A stretch of 60,240 nt of DNA from Micromonospora sp. CB01531. Its GTDB lineage: Bacteria > Actinomycetota > Actinomycetes > Mycobacteriales > Micromonosporaceae. This document shows positions 43,230 to 51,548 of this stretch, piece after piece. Within the stretch, counting starts at the first letter, position 1. The number at the start of each line of letters is the position of its first letter. The notes beneath the pieces were generated by a model that saw only the letters and a list, made by a program, of their open reading frames with translations, made no database searches and was not told the DNA's origin. The DNA is taken from the NCBI RefSeq assembly GCF_001905095.1, contig NZ_LWLS01000088.1, positions 1 through 60,240 of the forward strand. Direction: 5' to 3'. A program made the position numbers and the translations under genes.

Positions 43230-44219
43230 ATGGCGGTGAGGCTCGCAGACGTGGCCGCGGCTTGCAAGCTGTCCACCTCGACGGTGTCGCGGGCGCTGTC
43301 GGACCCGGAGAAGGTCAACGCCCTGACCCGTTCGCGGGTCGAGCGGATCGCCCGCGAGATGGGGTACGTGCCCAGCAGGGTGGCGCGGTCACTGGTGTCC
43401 GGGCGGACCGACAGCATCGGGCTGGTCGTCCCCGACATCGCGAACCCCTTCTTCTCCGCGATGACAAAGGCAGTGCAGGCCCGCGCTCGAGACAAGGGCT
43501 ATTCGGTCATCCTCGCCGACACCGACGAGCGGGCCGTCGATGAGCTGGACCGCGCCCGGACACTGGACAAGCAGGCCGACGGTCTCATCCTCGCCTCGCC
43601 GCGGACCGACGCCGCGCAGCTGCGGGAGATCGCCGAGAACTCGCAGACCGTGTTCGCCAATCGCGAGGTCGACGGCGCGGCCAGTGTGGTGATCGACGAG
43701 TCCGAGGGCATGAACGAGGCGGTCCAGTATCTCGTCTCGCTTGGGCACCGCAGCATCTGCTATCTCTCCGGGCCAAGCCGGTCCTGGTCCAACCTGCAGC
43801 GCCGCGAGGCGATCAATGCCGCCTGTGTGGCGAACGAGGCGGAGCTGATCGAACTCGGGCCGTTCGAGCCGCAGATCCAGGCCGGGATGCGGGCCGCCGA
43901 CGTGGTCCAGTTCAAGGGCGCGACGGCGGTGATCGCCTACGACGACATGATCGCGCTCGGCGTGATGGCCAGGCTCGCCGAGCGGGGCGTCCAGGTCGGC
44001 CGGGAGATCAGCGTGATCGGCATCGACGACAGCCCGCTGTCGGAGGTCGCCTATCCACTGCTGACCACTATCCACCTACCCGGCGCCGAACTCGGCGCCA
44101 CAGCGGTGGATCTGCTGCTGGAGCAGCTGGACTCCGCCGCGACCGACAGTGAGCCACCGCGGTTATGCCTGGAGACCCGCCTGGTCATCCGCGGCTCAAC
44201 AGGCCTCCGCGTGTCCTGA
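43230..44219 (+). CDS. LacI-family regulator, LacI-1
   Basis: 329 residues from the ATG at 43230, with GAAGGGGG 4-5 bases upstream. N-terminal helix-turn-helix RLADVAAACKLSTSTVSRAL (about residues 4-23) and hinge RVARSLVSGRTDSIGLVVPD. The periplasmic-binding-protein-like effector domain includes IANPFFSAM, YSVILADTD, GLILASPRTD, LGHRSICYLSGP, AVIAYDDMIALGVMARL and SVIGIDDSPLS. Divergent from operon C, which it most likely represses until a sugar ligand binds. The recognition helix matches that of LacI-2 at 50531 almost exactly. Confidence 0.95.
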   Translation: MAVRLADVAAACKLSTSTVSRALSDPEKVNALTRSRVERIAREMGYVPSRVARSLVSGRTDSIGLVVPDIANPFFSAMTKAVQARARDKGYSVILADTDERAVDELDRARTLDKQADGLILASPRTDAAQLREIAENSQTVFANREVDGAASVVIDESEGMNEAVQYLVSLGHRSICYLSGPSRSWSNLQRREAINAACVANEAELIELGPFEPQIQAGMRAADVVQFKGATAVIAYDDMIALGVMARLAERGVQVGREISVIGIDDSPLSEVAYPLLTTIHLPGAELGATAVDLLLEQLDSAATDSEPPRLCLETRLVIRGSTGLRVS

Positions 44220-44254
44220 CCGCCCGCAGCGCTGCTGCGGCGCCCAAGCCGAAG

Positions 44255-44290
44255 CGCCCGCCCTCGAACCATCGGACTCGAGGGCGGGCG
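44255..44290. terminator. bidirectional hairpin between LacI-1 and the glycosidase gene
   Basis: CGCCCGCCCTCGA (44255-44267) and TCGAGGGCGGGCG (44278-44290), a perfect 13-bp stem with a 10-base loop, between two convergent genes. Confidence 0.78.
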
Positions 44291-44335
44291 TCGAGGCGTC
44301 AAGAGATTGCGGGTGCCAAACGTCTCGGTCGAGGG

Positions 44336-45646
44336 TCAGTCGGCGTGGAGCACCAATCCGGAGTTCGGCGGCAGCGTCACGGATCCGCGGTAGCTGTTGC
44401 TGTGCAGGTCGGTGAACGTACCTTCGGGCAACTCGAGCGTCGCCGTCACCGTCGAGGACGGATTCACCACGGTCAGGCCCTGGGTGTAGCGCCGGGTCCA
44501 GAGTGTGGTGCCGTTCTTCACTGGCGGGGTGATCGCCGTGCCGATGTCAGCCCGCTGCTCGGGTACGTCGTTGAACGCGGCGTAGTCCTTGAGCCCGGTG
44601 CTCACCATCATCGTCGGCCGCTCACGATGCAGGAAGTAGTTGGCCACCACCCACTCGCGCTGCTGGGGCGTCGCCTCGTACCAGTAGGCCGTCGGCAGCT
44701 TGCTGTCGATGACCATCAGGTGACAACGGAACTTCCGGACCAGCTTGAACATGCCGAGCCACTCGTCGTCAGTGACGTTCTCAGCCCGGTGCACCGTGAA
44801 CCCCTGCTCGTTCAGCCAGATATCGGAGATGCTGATCGCCCGGCTGATCGCCTCCAGGTATTCGGGGGAGTCGTCGCGATACTGGTCGTGCAGGGCGCCG
44901 TGGTAAGTGATGTTGAATGCCGCCGCAGTGCCACGTGCGTGCAGCCCGTCGCGGAGGTAGGTCAGCCAATCGGTCAGATAGTCGATGTAGACCGGGTCCT
45001 TCGGGTCGTCGTTGAACTGCTGCACCCAGTTTCCGTCGGCGTCGTAGTGTCCGGCGCGTTTGAAGTCGTTGCGGACCCCGACGTTGTCGACCGCGATCAC
45101 CTTGAATCCGGCCGCGATCTTGGGCTCGATCATGTTCTGGAACATCCATTGCCGGACCTCGGGATTGCCGACGTCCAGCGGCGTGTAAACGTGGTTGTTG
45201 AATTCCCAGGCGGGGGTCACGCGATCAGCGGTGTACGCGATCCAGTCCGGATGGTTCGCCTTGAACCAGTCGTACGTGTATTGCCGCAGCGGCGCGTTCC
45301 GGAAGACCGTGATATACGTACTGGCTACGACGCCGGGCGGCTGATTCGGGCTGAGCGCGCCCCAGACGAACTGCACCCGGCCGCCGTACACGGACGGGTC
45401 GGTGACCTGCCGGTCGAATACCTGTGCCTGCGAGACGCCGTGCTCGGGCGGCACGGGAAGCGTCAGTGTCGGGTCCTGCGCAGGGCAGGGCGCCTTGGCG
45501 ACCGGCGGCAGCTCAGGCTCGGTCGCGCCAGCCGGCACGCCGCCGGCGGTGGCGCCGAGCAGGGCGGCCAGACCGCCTGCCACCGCTGCACGGACGCGCC
45601 ACGGCTGACACGGACGCCCGCTCATGCTGGATTTGTCGGATTTCAT
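44336..45646 (-). CDS. secreted putative glycoside hydrolase, TIM-barrel type
   Basis: 436 residues. Export signal after a basic start (WRVRAAVAGGLAALLGATAG). The main domain (about 65-345) looks like a TIM barrel: VQFVWGALSPNQPPGVVAST, an Asp in VIAVDNVG and a Glu in IWLNEQGFTVHR at positions suited to an acid pair, AFNITYHGALHD, LMVIDSKLPTAYWYE. A C-terminal beta sandwich follows (about 350-436; LTVVNPSSTVTATLELPEG, GSVTLPPNSGLVLHAD) that is common in such enzymes. Resembles unnamed putative glycosyl hydrolases; the family number is not assignable. A broken paralogue lies 57 bases upstream, and a LacI-type operator precedes that. Confidence 0.75.
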   Translation of the reverse strand: MKSDKSSMSGRPCQPWRVRAAVAGGLAALLGATAGGVPAGATEPELPPVAKAPCPAQDPTLTLPVPPEHGVSQAQVFDRQVTDPSVYGGRVQFVWGALSPNQPPGVVASTYITVFRNAPLRQYTYDWFKANHPDWIAYTADRVTPAWEFNNHVYTPLDVGNPEVRQWMFQNMIEPKIAAGFKVIAVDNVGVRNDFKRAGHYDADGNWVQQFNDDPKDPVYIDYLTDWLTYLRDGLHARGTAAAFNITYHGALHDQYRDDSPEYLEAISRAISISDIWLNEQGFTVHRAENVTDDEWLGMFKLVRKFRCHLMVIDSKLPTAYWYEATPQQREWVVANYFLHRERPTMMVSTGLKDYAAFNDVPEQRADIGTAITPPVKNGTTLWTRRYTQGLTVVNPSSTVTATLELPEGTFTDLHSNSYRGSVTLPPNSGLVLHAD

Positions 45647-45703
45647 CGCACTCCCTCGTGGTGTCGGGTAACCGATGGTGAGGCTGAGGTGAAGATCGAG
45701 GGT

Positions 45704-46467
45704 TCAGCGGCTGAGTACCGTGCCGGAGTTCGGCGGCACGAGGATGTGGCCGCTGTAGGTGACGCCATGAAGGTCGGTCCAGGTGCCCGCCGGCAGCACC
45801 ATCGTCACGGCCTGACTGGAGGACGGATTGACCAGCACCCGACCGCCGGTGTAGCTACGTTTCCAAGCGCCGGTGGTGTCCTGGACGGGTGCGGTCGACG
45901 GCGTGCCGATATTGGTGTGTAATTCCGGGCGGTCGACGAAGACGTGATACTGGCCGAGTCCGCAAAGCGTCATCATGCTGGGCTGCCGGCGGTAGAGGAA
46001 GTAGTTGGCGATCGCCCAGGCGACCTGGGACTGTGAGGCGTCGGCGAGGTCCTCGGTGGTCGTCTGATTGATCGCGAGATAGCGCTTGCTCGGCGCGATC
46101 GACGTCGCGAAGTCGAACTTGGCCCGCCAGGCGTCGTCGTTGTAGTTCGCGTCCCGTTGCACGGTGAAGCCCTGCTCGCGAGATAGCCCGATGGCACCGC
46201 GCCGGCCGGTTGGGCGAGCGTCGAGGCATCCCAGACGAAGTCGACCAGGCCGGCGTAGACCGACCTGTCCGGGATCTGGTTGTCGAAGACCTGGCCGCGG
46301 GCGATTCCGTCGGCCGGGGGGTCGGGCAGGACCAGCGACGCCGTCATCGAAGCCGCTTTCGCGGGATGCAGTCCGGGCCCGACCAGGGCGCCGCCCGCCA
46401 GTGCCGCGACGCCGGCCAGAACCTGCCGGCGGCTCGCGCGAGGCTCGTTCTGCGAGGTGTTGTCCAT
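45704..46467 (-). pseudogene. broken paralogue of the secreted glycoside hydrolase
   Basis: Starts well at 46467 (MDNTSQNEPRASRRQVLAGV, a twin-arginine signal, GAAGGAG upstream). It matches the neighbour's beginning (ARGQVFDNQIPDRSVYAG, FVWDASTLAQPAGA), then jumps in another frame to EQGFTVQRD and continues to the end (IANYFLYRRQPSMMTLCGLG, SGHILVPPNSGTVL). Compared with the intact copy, about 180 codons of the catalytic barrel are deleted, including the VDNVG Asp, and the frame is shifted at the join near 46180-46205. It cannot make an active enzyme, although its promoter and operator are kept and may still drive the intact gene downstream. Confidence 0.8.
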
Positions 46468-46526
46468 GGTCAACTCCTTCGTCGAAGGCGCCCGCGCCGT
46501 GGCTATGGGGTTGAACCCTAGCGATT

Positions 46527-46538
46527 GCAAACGTTTGC
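46527..46538. promoter_or_regulatory. LacI-type operator, perfect palindrome GCAAACGTTTGC
   Basis: Perfect 12-bp palindrome with the CG centre typical for LacI/GalR proteins, 60 bases upstream of the broken paralogue start. Best operator match in the window. Confidence 0.72.
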
Positions 46539-47095
46539 TGCAAGAGTGGATCGGGACGAGGGTGAACTCGCGCCGGCATCGACTTCGGACGAAGTCGGGG
46601 CGGCTGGAACTTAAGGAGGCGAGGCTACTGAGCTGACGTTCGATACCGGAGGCTGCATCAGAATCGATTGCGATGCTTGCAGCAACGGATCGGTGGCGAC
46701 GCCATGAGTGACGACGTCCCTGTTGGCCTACGGCACGGTCGCGGCGATCGTGGATCCGGACGCCGAGCGGGTGGTGGAGTTCAGTCGGCTGTTGGAGCGT
46801 CCAGTCGAGAGCCGAACTGATCCACCGGCCCCGATGCGTACGACCAGGCCGCTGGCCGACGTCGCTCCGGGCGCCGTCACGTGACCAGGCCGGACCACAG
46901 CCACGAGGCGTTCATCCTGGGGCGCTGGCAGTCGATGGTGCGATCGGCCGCATCGCTCGGTTGACGACCGACTAGAACGTCGACATCCGACACGGGTGGA
47001 GCTATGTCCTGCGCTCGAACTGTCGGCGTGCTATCGAGCGGGCTGTCGGTGCACAAGAGCTGCCACTCACCCGCGCTCGAGGCACTCCCCCGCAC
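46539..47095. other. region without an intact gene
   Basis: Contains a short plus-strand open frame, 46708-46884 (58 codons from GTG; SLLAYGTVAAIVDPDAERVV), which I cannot assign. The rest is the far end of the decayed mannitol-dehydrogenase gene, or nothing recognisable. Confidence 0.3.
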
Positions 47096-48170
47096 ACCGT
47101 ACGCGGTGAAATCGGCCAGGTCGGCGCGGATGCGGGCGATGAATTCCGCGTGGTCTGCCAGATCGGGGGCAACCTGGGCGATCGGCGCTCGAGGGCTGTG
47201 CGCCAACTCCCGCAGCCGGACCGCCTGCGGGTCGCTGACCGGCCGGCGTCGTCGGTGGAGACGGTGACGTGCCTGAGCCGGGCCACCACCGCGAGGCAGG
47301 CCCAGCGCGGCATCGCGCCGTCGGCGATCCGGTCCTCCGTGATCGTCGCGAGGAGGGGCGGCTAGTGGTGTCGCGATCCTGCGCGGAGCAGCCGGGCCGG
47401 GCGAAGGCGCGGGCCGGGCTGTCCGCAGATCTGCGCGCACCGGTGGCGCAGCGCCCGGTTCCGCATCCTGGCCAGCACCTGCTCGCCGTACTCCTGCAGG
47501 TCCACGCCGGGCGGGGCGTCCAGCGTGGGCAGAACGTCCTCGCCGAGCAGGCGCTCGACGAGCCTGGCGAGCACCGGATCTTCGAGCGCGCCCGCGATGT
47601 GCTCGTGGCCGGTCAGAGCCCGGTGTAGGCGAGCGTGCCGTGCACGCCGTTGAGCATGCGCAGCTTGACGCGCTCGTAGGGCTCCGTGTCCGCGACGAAC
47701 CGCGCCCCCGCCCGCTTCCCCGCCGGCCGGCCGGCGGGGAAGTCGTCCTGCAGCACCCACTGGCTGTACGGTTCGGCCATCACGGCCGCCAGGTCCGCCC
47801 GCCCCGTCAGCTTCGCCGCCATCGCCAGGTCGTCGGGCGTGGTGGCAGGCACCATCCGGTCCACCACCGTGGCAGGGAACGACACCCCCTTCAGCACTCC
47901 CCCGCAGGCGCAGCACGGCCTCACGCAAACCGAGGCCCGTTGGCGAGGAGGTTGTCGCAGCTGACCACTGCCACCGGACCGGCGTCGGCGGCCATTGGGC
48001 GCAGCAGCGCGCACCAGCACCGTGTATCGGTGGTCCTGGGCACGCAGCGCGCGAACCACGTCGAGGGAGCGCGGCGCGACGGCACAGATCGCCCACCCGT
48101 CGCCGGCCTCCTGAGTGTGGACCGCCTGATGCGCGCGGTGGAAGGCGCCCAGCCCGAAGTGCAGGATCAC
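47096..48170 (-). pseudogene. decayed mannitol-dehydrogenase-family gene (fructuronate-reductase type)
   Basis: Pieces in different frames, in order. ILHFGLGAFHRAHQAVHTQE and WAICAVAPRSLDVVRAL (NAD-binding start) are followed by GVSFPATVVDRMVPATTPDD and QWVLQDDFPAGRP, then ERVKLRMLNGVHGTLAYTGL with the catalytic Lys region. After a shift comes HEHIAGALEDPVLARLVERL; after another, DGAMPRWACLAVVARLRHVT; and after a last one, VRLRELAHSPRAPIAQVAP with ADFTAYGVR. At least three frameshifts and a truncated end show decay. Family members reduce fructuronate or tagaturonate to mannonate or altronate. The altronate dehydratase gene at 51549 would have been the next step. The start overlaps the upstream oxidoreductase stop by 4 bases. 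Confidence 0.78.
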
Positions 48171-49435
48171 GAGCGGCCGACCAGCTCAGCGATGTCGATC
48201 GGGCGCGACTCCATTGCCGAGCGCCAGATCGCCTCGCCCGTCGCCACTGCCAGCGCCCCTTGCCGCGCATCGGCGGGCAGCCCCTGCCGCAGCGACTCCG
48301 GCGCGGGCTCGCCGAACAGGTCGTTGTTCAGCAGCGGATCGGCGCCCTCGTGACCGCCCTCGCGCACGATCACCTCGATCGTCTCCGGCGTGCCGAACAG
48401 CGGCGAAAACGTGAACGTGTCCGATCCGGGCAGGGGCCTCCCGTCCGGGGTCCTGCCGTGCCTGGACTCGATGAGGCCGTGCGTTCCGCTGATCACCACC
48501 CGGTAACCCTCCCATGGGGAGGAGAAGTCGAGGCTGTATGCCAGGCTCGCGCCGCCCTCGTACCGCACCAGCGCGGAGTAGGTGTCCTCGACGTCGATCT
48601 CGTCGTCGTAGAGGTAGGTGTCGGCGGGGTACTGGTACTCGTAGGCCAGGCCGTACAGACCGGTGCGGCCGCCGGGCTCGGGGAAAACACCGCTGCCCGC
48701 CTGCGCCTGGTAGTAGGGGTCGTGCTCGCGCAGCTCGGCTCCCGTGTATGGCTTGCCAGAGGCGTCGCGGGGGCGATGCGGGCTGTCGGGGCCGTAGTAG
48801 TTCAGCGCGCCGTAGGCAAAGACCTGCTCGGGGGCGGCGTCGATCCACCAAGAGACCAGGTCGAGGTGGTGGCAGCCCTTGTGCACCGACAGCCCGCCGG
48901 ACAGCGCCCTTACCCGGTTCCAGCGCTGGAAATAACTGCCGCCGTGCCGCAGGTCCACATGGTAGTCGAGGGCGACATGCGTGATGCGGCCCAGTCTGCC
49001 GTCCTGGATCAGCTGCTTGATCTGGCGGTGCCGCGGGATGTAGCGCATGTTGTGCGTGACCAGCACCGACCCCCTGCTGTCACGCTCGGCCTCCAGCACG
49101 CGCCGGGCGTCGGCGGCGGTGGTGACCATAGGCTTCTCGGAGATGACATCCAGGTCGCGGGCGAGCGCGGCCACGATGTAGTCGGCGTGGGTGTGGTCGG
49201 GAGAGGTGACGATCACCGTGGTGGGCGCCAGCTCATCGACCATCCGGTCGAAGTCACCCGGCGCGTACCAGGGCAGGCGCTCCCGCACCCCGGGAAGCAC
49301 CGAGTCGTTGAACGCCTCCACCCTGGCCCGGTCGGGATCCACCACGCCCACGACAGTGTCGCCGGCGTCGATCAGTGGCAGCACGAAGCTCGCCAGTCCC
49401 CGGTTGGACAGCCCGCACACCACGTACCGCTTCAC
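48167..49435 (-). CDS. Gfo/Idh/MocA-family oxidoreductase
   Basis: 422 residues from the GTG at 49435, set by AGGAGG about 8 bases upstream; the longer start at 49459 lies in an operator. N-terminal Rossmann fold: KRYVVCGLSNRGLASFVLPL, VGVVDPDRARVEAF, VIVTSPDHTHADYIVAAL, and VISEKPMVTTAADARR with the catalytic Lys of the EKP motif. The C-terminal alpha/beta substrate domain has GGLSVHKGCHHLDLVSWWI (HxxD-type active site) and YEGGASLAYSLDFSSPWEGY. These enzymes oxidise or epimerise sugars and sugar acids with NAD(P). It probably formed an operon with the now-broken fructuronate-reductase-like gene. Confidence 0.92.
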   Translation of the reverse strand: MKRYVVCGLSNRGLASFVLPLIDAGDTVVGVVDPDRARVEAFNDSVLPGVRERLPWYAPGDFDRMVDELAPTTVIVTSPDHTHADYIVAALARDLDVISEKPMVTTAADARRVLEAERDSRGSVLVTHNMRYIPRHRQIKQLIQDGRLGRITHVALDYHVDLRHGGSYFQRWNRVRALSGGLSVHKGCHHLDLVSWWIDAAPEQVFAYGALNYYGPDSPHRPRDASGKPYTGAELREHDPYYQAQAGSGVFPEPGGRTGLYGLAYEYQYPADTYLYDDEIDVEDTYSALVRYEGGASLAYSLDFSSPWEGYRVVISGTHGLIESRHGRTPDGRPLPGSDTFTFSPLFGTPETIEVIVREGGHEGADPLLNNDLFGEPAPESLRQGLPADARQGALAVATGEAIWRSAMESRPIDIAELVGRS

Positions 49436-49449
49436 TCCGGCCACCTCCT

Positions 49450-49461
49450 GCAAACGCATTC
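49450..49461. promoter_or_regulatory. LacI-type operator candidate, GCAAACGCATTC
   Basis: GCAAACGCATTC, near-palindromic and similar to the 46527 and 55083 sites, immediately upstream of the oxidoreductase GTG, overlapping the alternative ATG. Confidence 0.5.
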
Positions 49462-49516
49462 ATGGGATTATGATCGAGGTCCGTGCCATAATGCCGGAAG
49501 CCCTCATGGGATTGCA

Positions 49517-49528
49517 ACAATCGCTTGC
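49517..49528. promoter_or_regulatory. LacI-type operator candidate, ACAATCGCTTGC
   Basis: Read on the minus strand, GCAAGCGATTGT shares the GCAA-CG-TTG pattern. It lies just before the SGNH hydrolase start and is one of two sites in this 104-base divergent gap. Confidence 0.5.
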
Positions 49529-49539
49529 AGAGGAGTGCG

Positions 49540-50148
49540 ATGGACGACCTGGCGGCAATCAAGGACCTGCTGACCGGAGATGAACCCGTGACCTGGGTGT
49601 TCGCGGGAGACAGCATCGTGCAGGCCGCCCGGTGGACGGACGGCGCCCGCGGCTACGCCGAGCTGTTCTCCGAGTGCATCAGGCACGAACGCGGCCGTTC
49701 CCTGGACGTGGTGATCAACACCGGGGTCAGCGGTTGGCGCTCCACCAACCTGGCCGCGAACCTGGACCGCGCCGTCCTGCGGCACACGCCCGACGTGACA
49801 GTGATCGGGGTCGGCACGAACGACGCCAAGGACACCCCCGTCGAGGACTACCTCGCCGTGATGGTGCCGATCATCGACCGGGTGCGGCAATCCGGGTCCC
49901 GCGTCGCCCTGCAGACCCCGGTCCCCGGGCCGATCGAGGGCATCCCCGCCTACGTCGAGGCGATCCGGACGCTGGCCGCCGAGCAGGGCGCGGCGCTGGT
50001 CGACCACCATGCCCGCTGGCAGCCGGCCGATCCGCGGTGGTACGGCGACCCCACCCACCCCAACGCCGAGGGCCACCGGGTGATGGCCCTCACCCTCATC
50101 GGCGCTCTCGGTGTGCCCACGTCCTCGCGGTGCCCCGCAGCCATCTGA
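49540..50148 (+). CDS. SGNH/GDSL-family hydrolase
   Basis: 202 residues from the ATG at 49540, with AGAGGAG upstream. SGNH signature: block I WVFAGDSIVQAARW (catalytic Ser in GDS), NTGVSGWRSTNL (Gly block), VIGVGTNDAKD (Asn block), and block V YGDPTHPNAEGHRVMA with the Asp and His. No signal peptide, so it is cytoplasmic; typical activities are sugar or lipid deacylation, and here it may deacetylate oligosaccharides. The last residues after GALGVP are probably altered by an abutting IS701-type remnant, so the natural C-terminus may be lost, though the catalytic core is complete. It is divergent from the oxidoreductase and preceded by LacI-type operators. Confidence 0.88.
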   Translation: MDDLAAIKDLLTGDEPVTWVFAGDSIVQAARWTDGARGYAELFSECIRHERGRSLDVVINTGVSGWRSTNLAANLDRAVLRHTPDVTVIGVGTNDAKDTPVEDYLAVMVPIIDRVRQSGSRVALQTPVPGPIEGIPAYVEAIRTLAAEQGAALVDHHARWQPADPRWYGDPTHPNAEGHRVMALTLIGALGVPTSSRCPAAI

Positions 50149-50378
50149 TCCCGCTCGACGGCGGCAAAACTCGGGTCCGTGCCGACCGGATCGCCGCTGA
50201 CCTGCCCGCCTCGGCGTGGCAGCGCCGCTCAGCCGGCGACGGGTCGAAGGGACCGCGCTTCTACGACTGGGCCTGGCTGGACGACGTGTGCACCGACGAC
50301 GGCGGCCACCACAGCCTCCTGATCCGCCGCAACACCACAACCGGCGAGCCGGCCTTCTACACGCCGCCTCAACCTTGA
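50130..50378 (+). mobile_element. IS701-type transposase remnant
   Basis: Open frame overlapping the SGNH end: RVRADRIAADLPASAWQRRS, GPRFYDWAWLDD, GGHHSLLIRRNTTTGEPAFY. This is the conserved late portion of IS701-family DDE transposases (AADLP, KGxRxYDWAW, HHxLLIRRN). Neither the N-terminal half nor the remaining C-terminus is present, so it is a small internal fragment. Confidence 0.6.
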
Positions 50379-50530
50379 ACTTCAGCCATGATCACGAAAG
50401 GCAGCTGCCGTACCAGGCACTGTAAGCGATTGCCGCAACACCAGAATCCTCTGCAACGTTGGGTCGCTTCCTGCGGCCCGCCTGTGCGATATCGTCGTTT
50501 CGTTGCTGCAAACAAGGAGGAACGCGGCTC
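50379..50530. promoter_or_regulatory. upstream region of LacI-2
   Basis: Holds a LacI-type operator candidate at 50422-50433 (GTAAGCGATTGC), a second weaker GCAACGTT motif at about 50453, and AAGGAGG at 50514-50520 for the LacI-2 start. Confidence 0.45.
50422..50433. promoter_or_regulatory. LacI-type operator candidate, GTAAGCGATTGC
   Basis: GTAAGCGATTGC has the arms and centre of the other sites; at this position it suits autoregulation of LacI-2. Confidence 0.5.
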
Positions 50531-51520
50531 ATGTCAGTCACGCTTGTGGACGTCGCTAAGGCCACGGGGCTGTCCGCGTCGACCGTTTCGCGGGCGCTGT
50601 CCGACCCCGACAAGGTCAATGCGCACACGCGCGATCGGGTGCGCCGCGTGGCCCGCGAGCTGGGCTATGTCCCGAACCAGACGGCCCGCTCGCTGAACTC
50701 AGGGCATCACGACATGATCGGGCTGATCGTGCCCGATATCGCCAACCCGTTCTTCCCGCCGATCATCAAGGCGATCCAGGCGCGGGCGGGGCTCAAAGGC
50801 AAGACCGTGATCATCACTGACGTCGACGAGCACCCGGGAGACGAGGTCCAGCGGGCACAGATCCTCCGCAAGCGCGTCGACGGGCTCATCATGGTGTCGC
50901 CGCGGGCGGCGGACGAACGGCTCAACGAGCTGGCCCACCTCAAGCCCATCGTGTTCGTCAACCGGCGGGTCGCAGGCGGGGCCAACGTGCTGGTCGACAA
51001 CGCCGACGGGATGGCGGAGGCCGTGGAACACCTGACCGCGCTCGGGCACCGCAAGCTCGCCTATCTCAACGGCCCGCGGCGCTCGTGGTCCAACACACAG
51101 CGGCGCGAGGCGGTCGTGGCGGCCTGCGCGGCCCAGGGTGTGGAGCTGGTGGAGTATGGGCCATTCGAGCCGCAGGTCCAGGCCGGGGTGCGCGCCGCCG
51201 ACCTGGTACACGCCAGTGGCGTCACCGCGGTCATCGCCTACGACGACCTGATCGCGCTGGGCCTGATGACGCGGCTGGCCGAGCGGGGAGTGCGGGTCGG
51301 CCAGGATCTCAGCGTGATCGGCATCGACGACAGCCCGATGTCGGGCATGGCCTACCCCACGCTGACCTCGATCCACGTGCCGGGGGCCGAGGCCGGGATG
51401 ACCGCGGTCGACATGGTGCTCGACATGATCGAAAACCCGGCGGAGGAGGATCTGCCCGTCGTCCAGCTCGAGACGAGGCTGGTCGTCCGCGGCTCCACCG
51501 CGCTGGCTCCTCCCGCATAA
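50531..51520 (+). CDS. LacI-family regulator, LacI-2
   Basis: 329 residues, start supported by AAGGAGG. Helix-turn-helix TLVDVAKATGLSASTVSRAL, hinge QTARSLNSGHHDMIGLIVPD, effector domain with IANPFFPPI, KTVIITDVDE, GLIMVSPRAAD, LGHRKLAYLNGPRRSWSNTQ, AVIAYDDLIALGLMTRL and SVIGIDDSPMS. Same length as LacI-1 and very similar to it throughout, including the ligand-binding segments (RRSWSNTQRREA versus SRSWSNLQRREA). It probably controls the operons at 48167, 49540 and 54259-55038, whose control regions hold matching sites. Confidence 0.95.
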   Translation: MSVTLVDVAKATGLSASTVSRALSDPDKVNAHTRDRVRRVARELGYVPNQTARSLNSGHHDMIGLIVPDIANPFFPPIIKAIQARAGLKGKTVIITDVDEHPGDEVQRAQILRKRVDGLIMVSPRAADERLNELAHLKPIVFVNRRVAGGANVLVDNADGMAEAVEHLTALGHRKLAYLNGPRRSWSNTQRREAVVAACAAQGVELVEYGPFEPQVQAGVRAADLVHASGVTAVIAYDDLIALGLMTRLAERGVRVGQDLSVIGIDDSPMSGMAYPTLTSIHVPGAEAGMTAVDMVLDMIENPAEEDLPVVQLETRLVVRGSTALAPPA

Positions 51521-51548
51521 CCGCGCCGACCCACCAGGCGGTTCCGGG

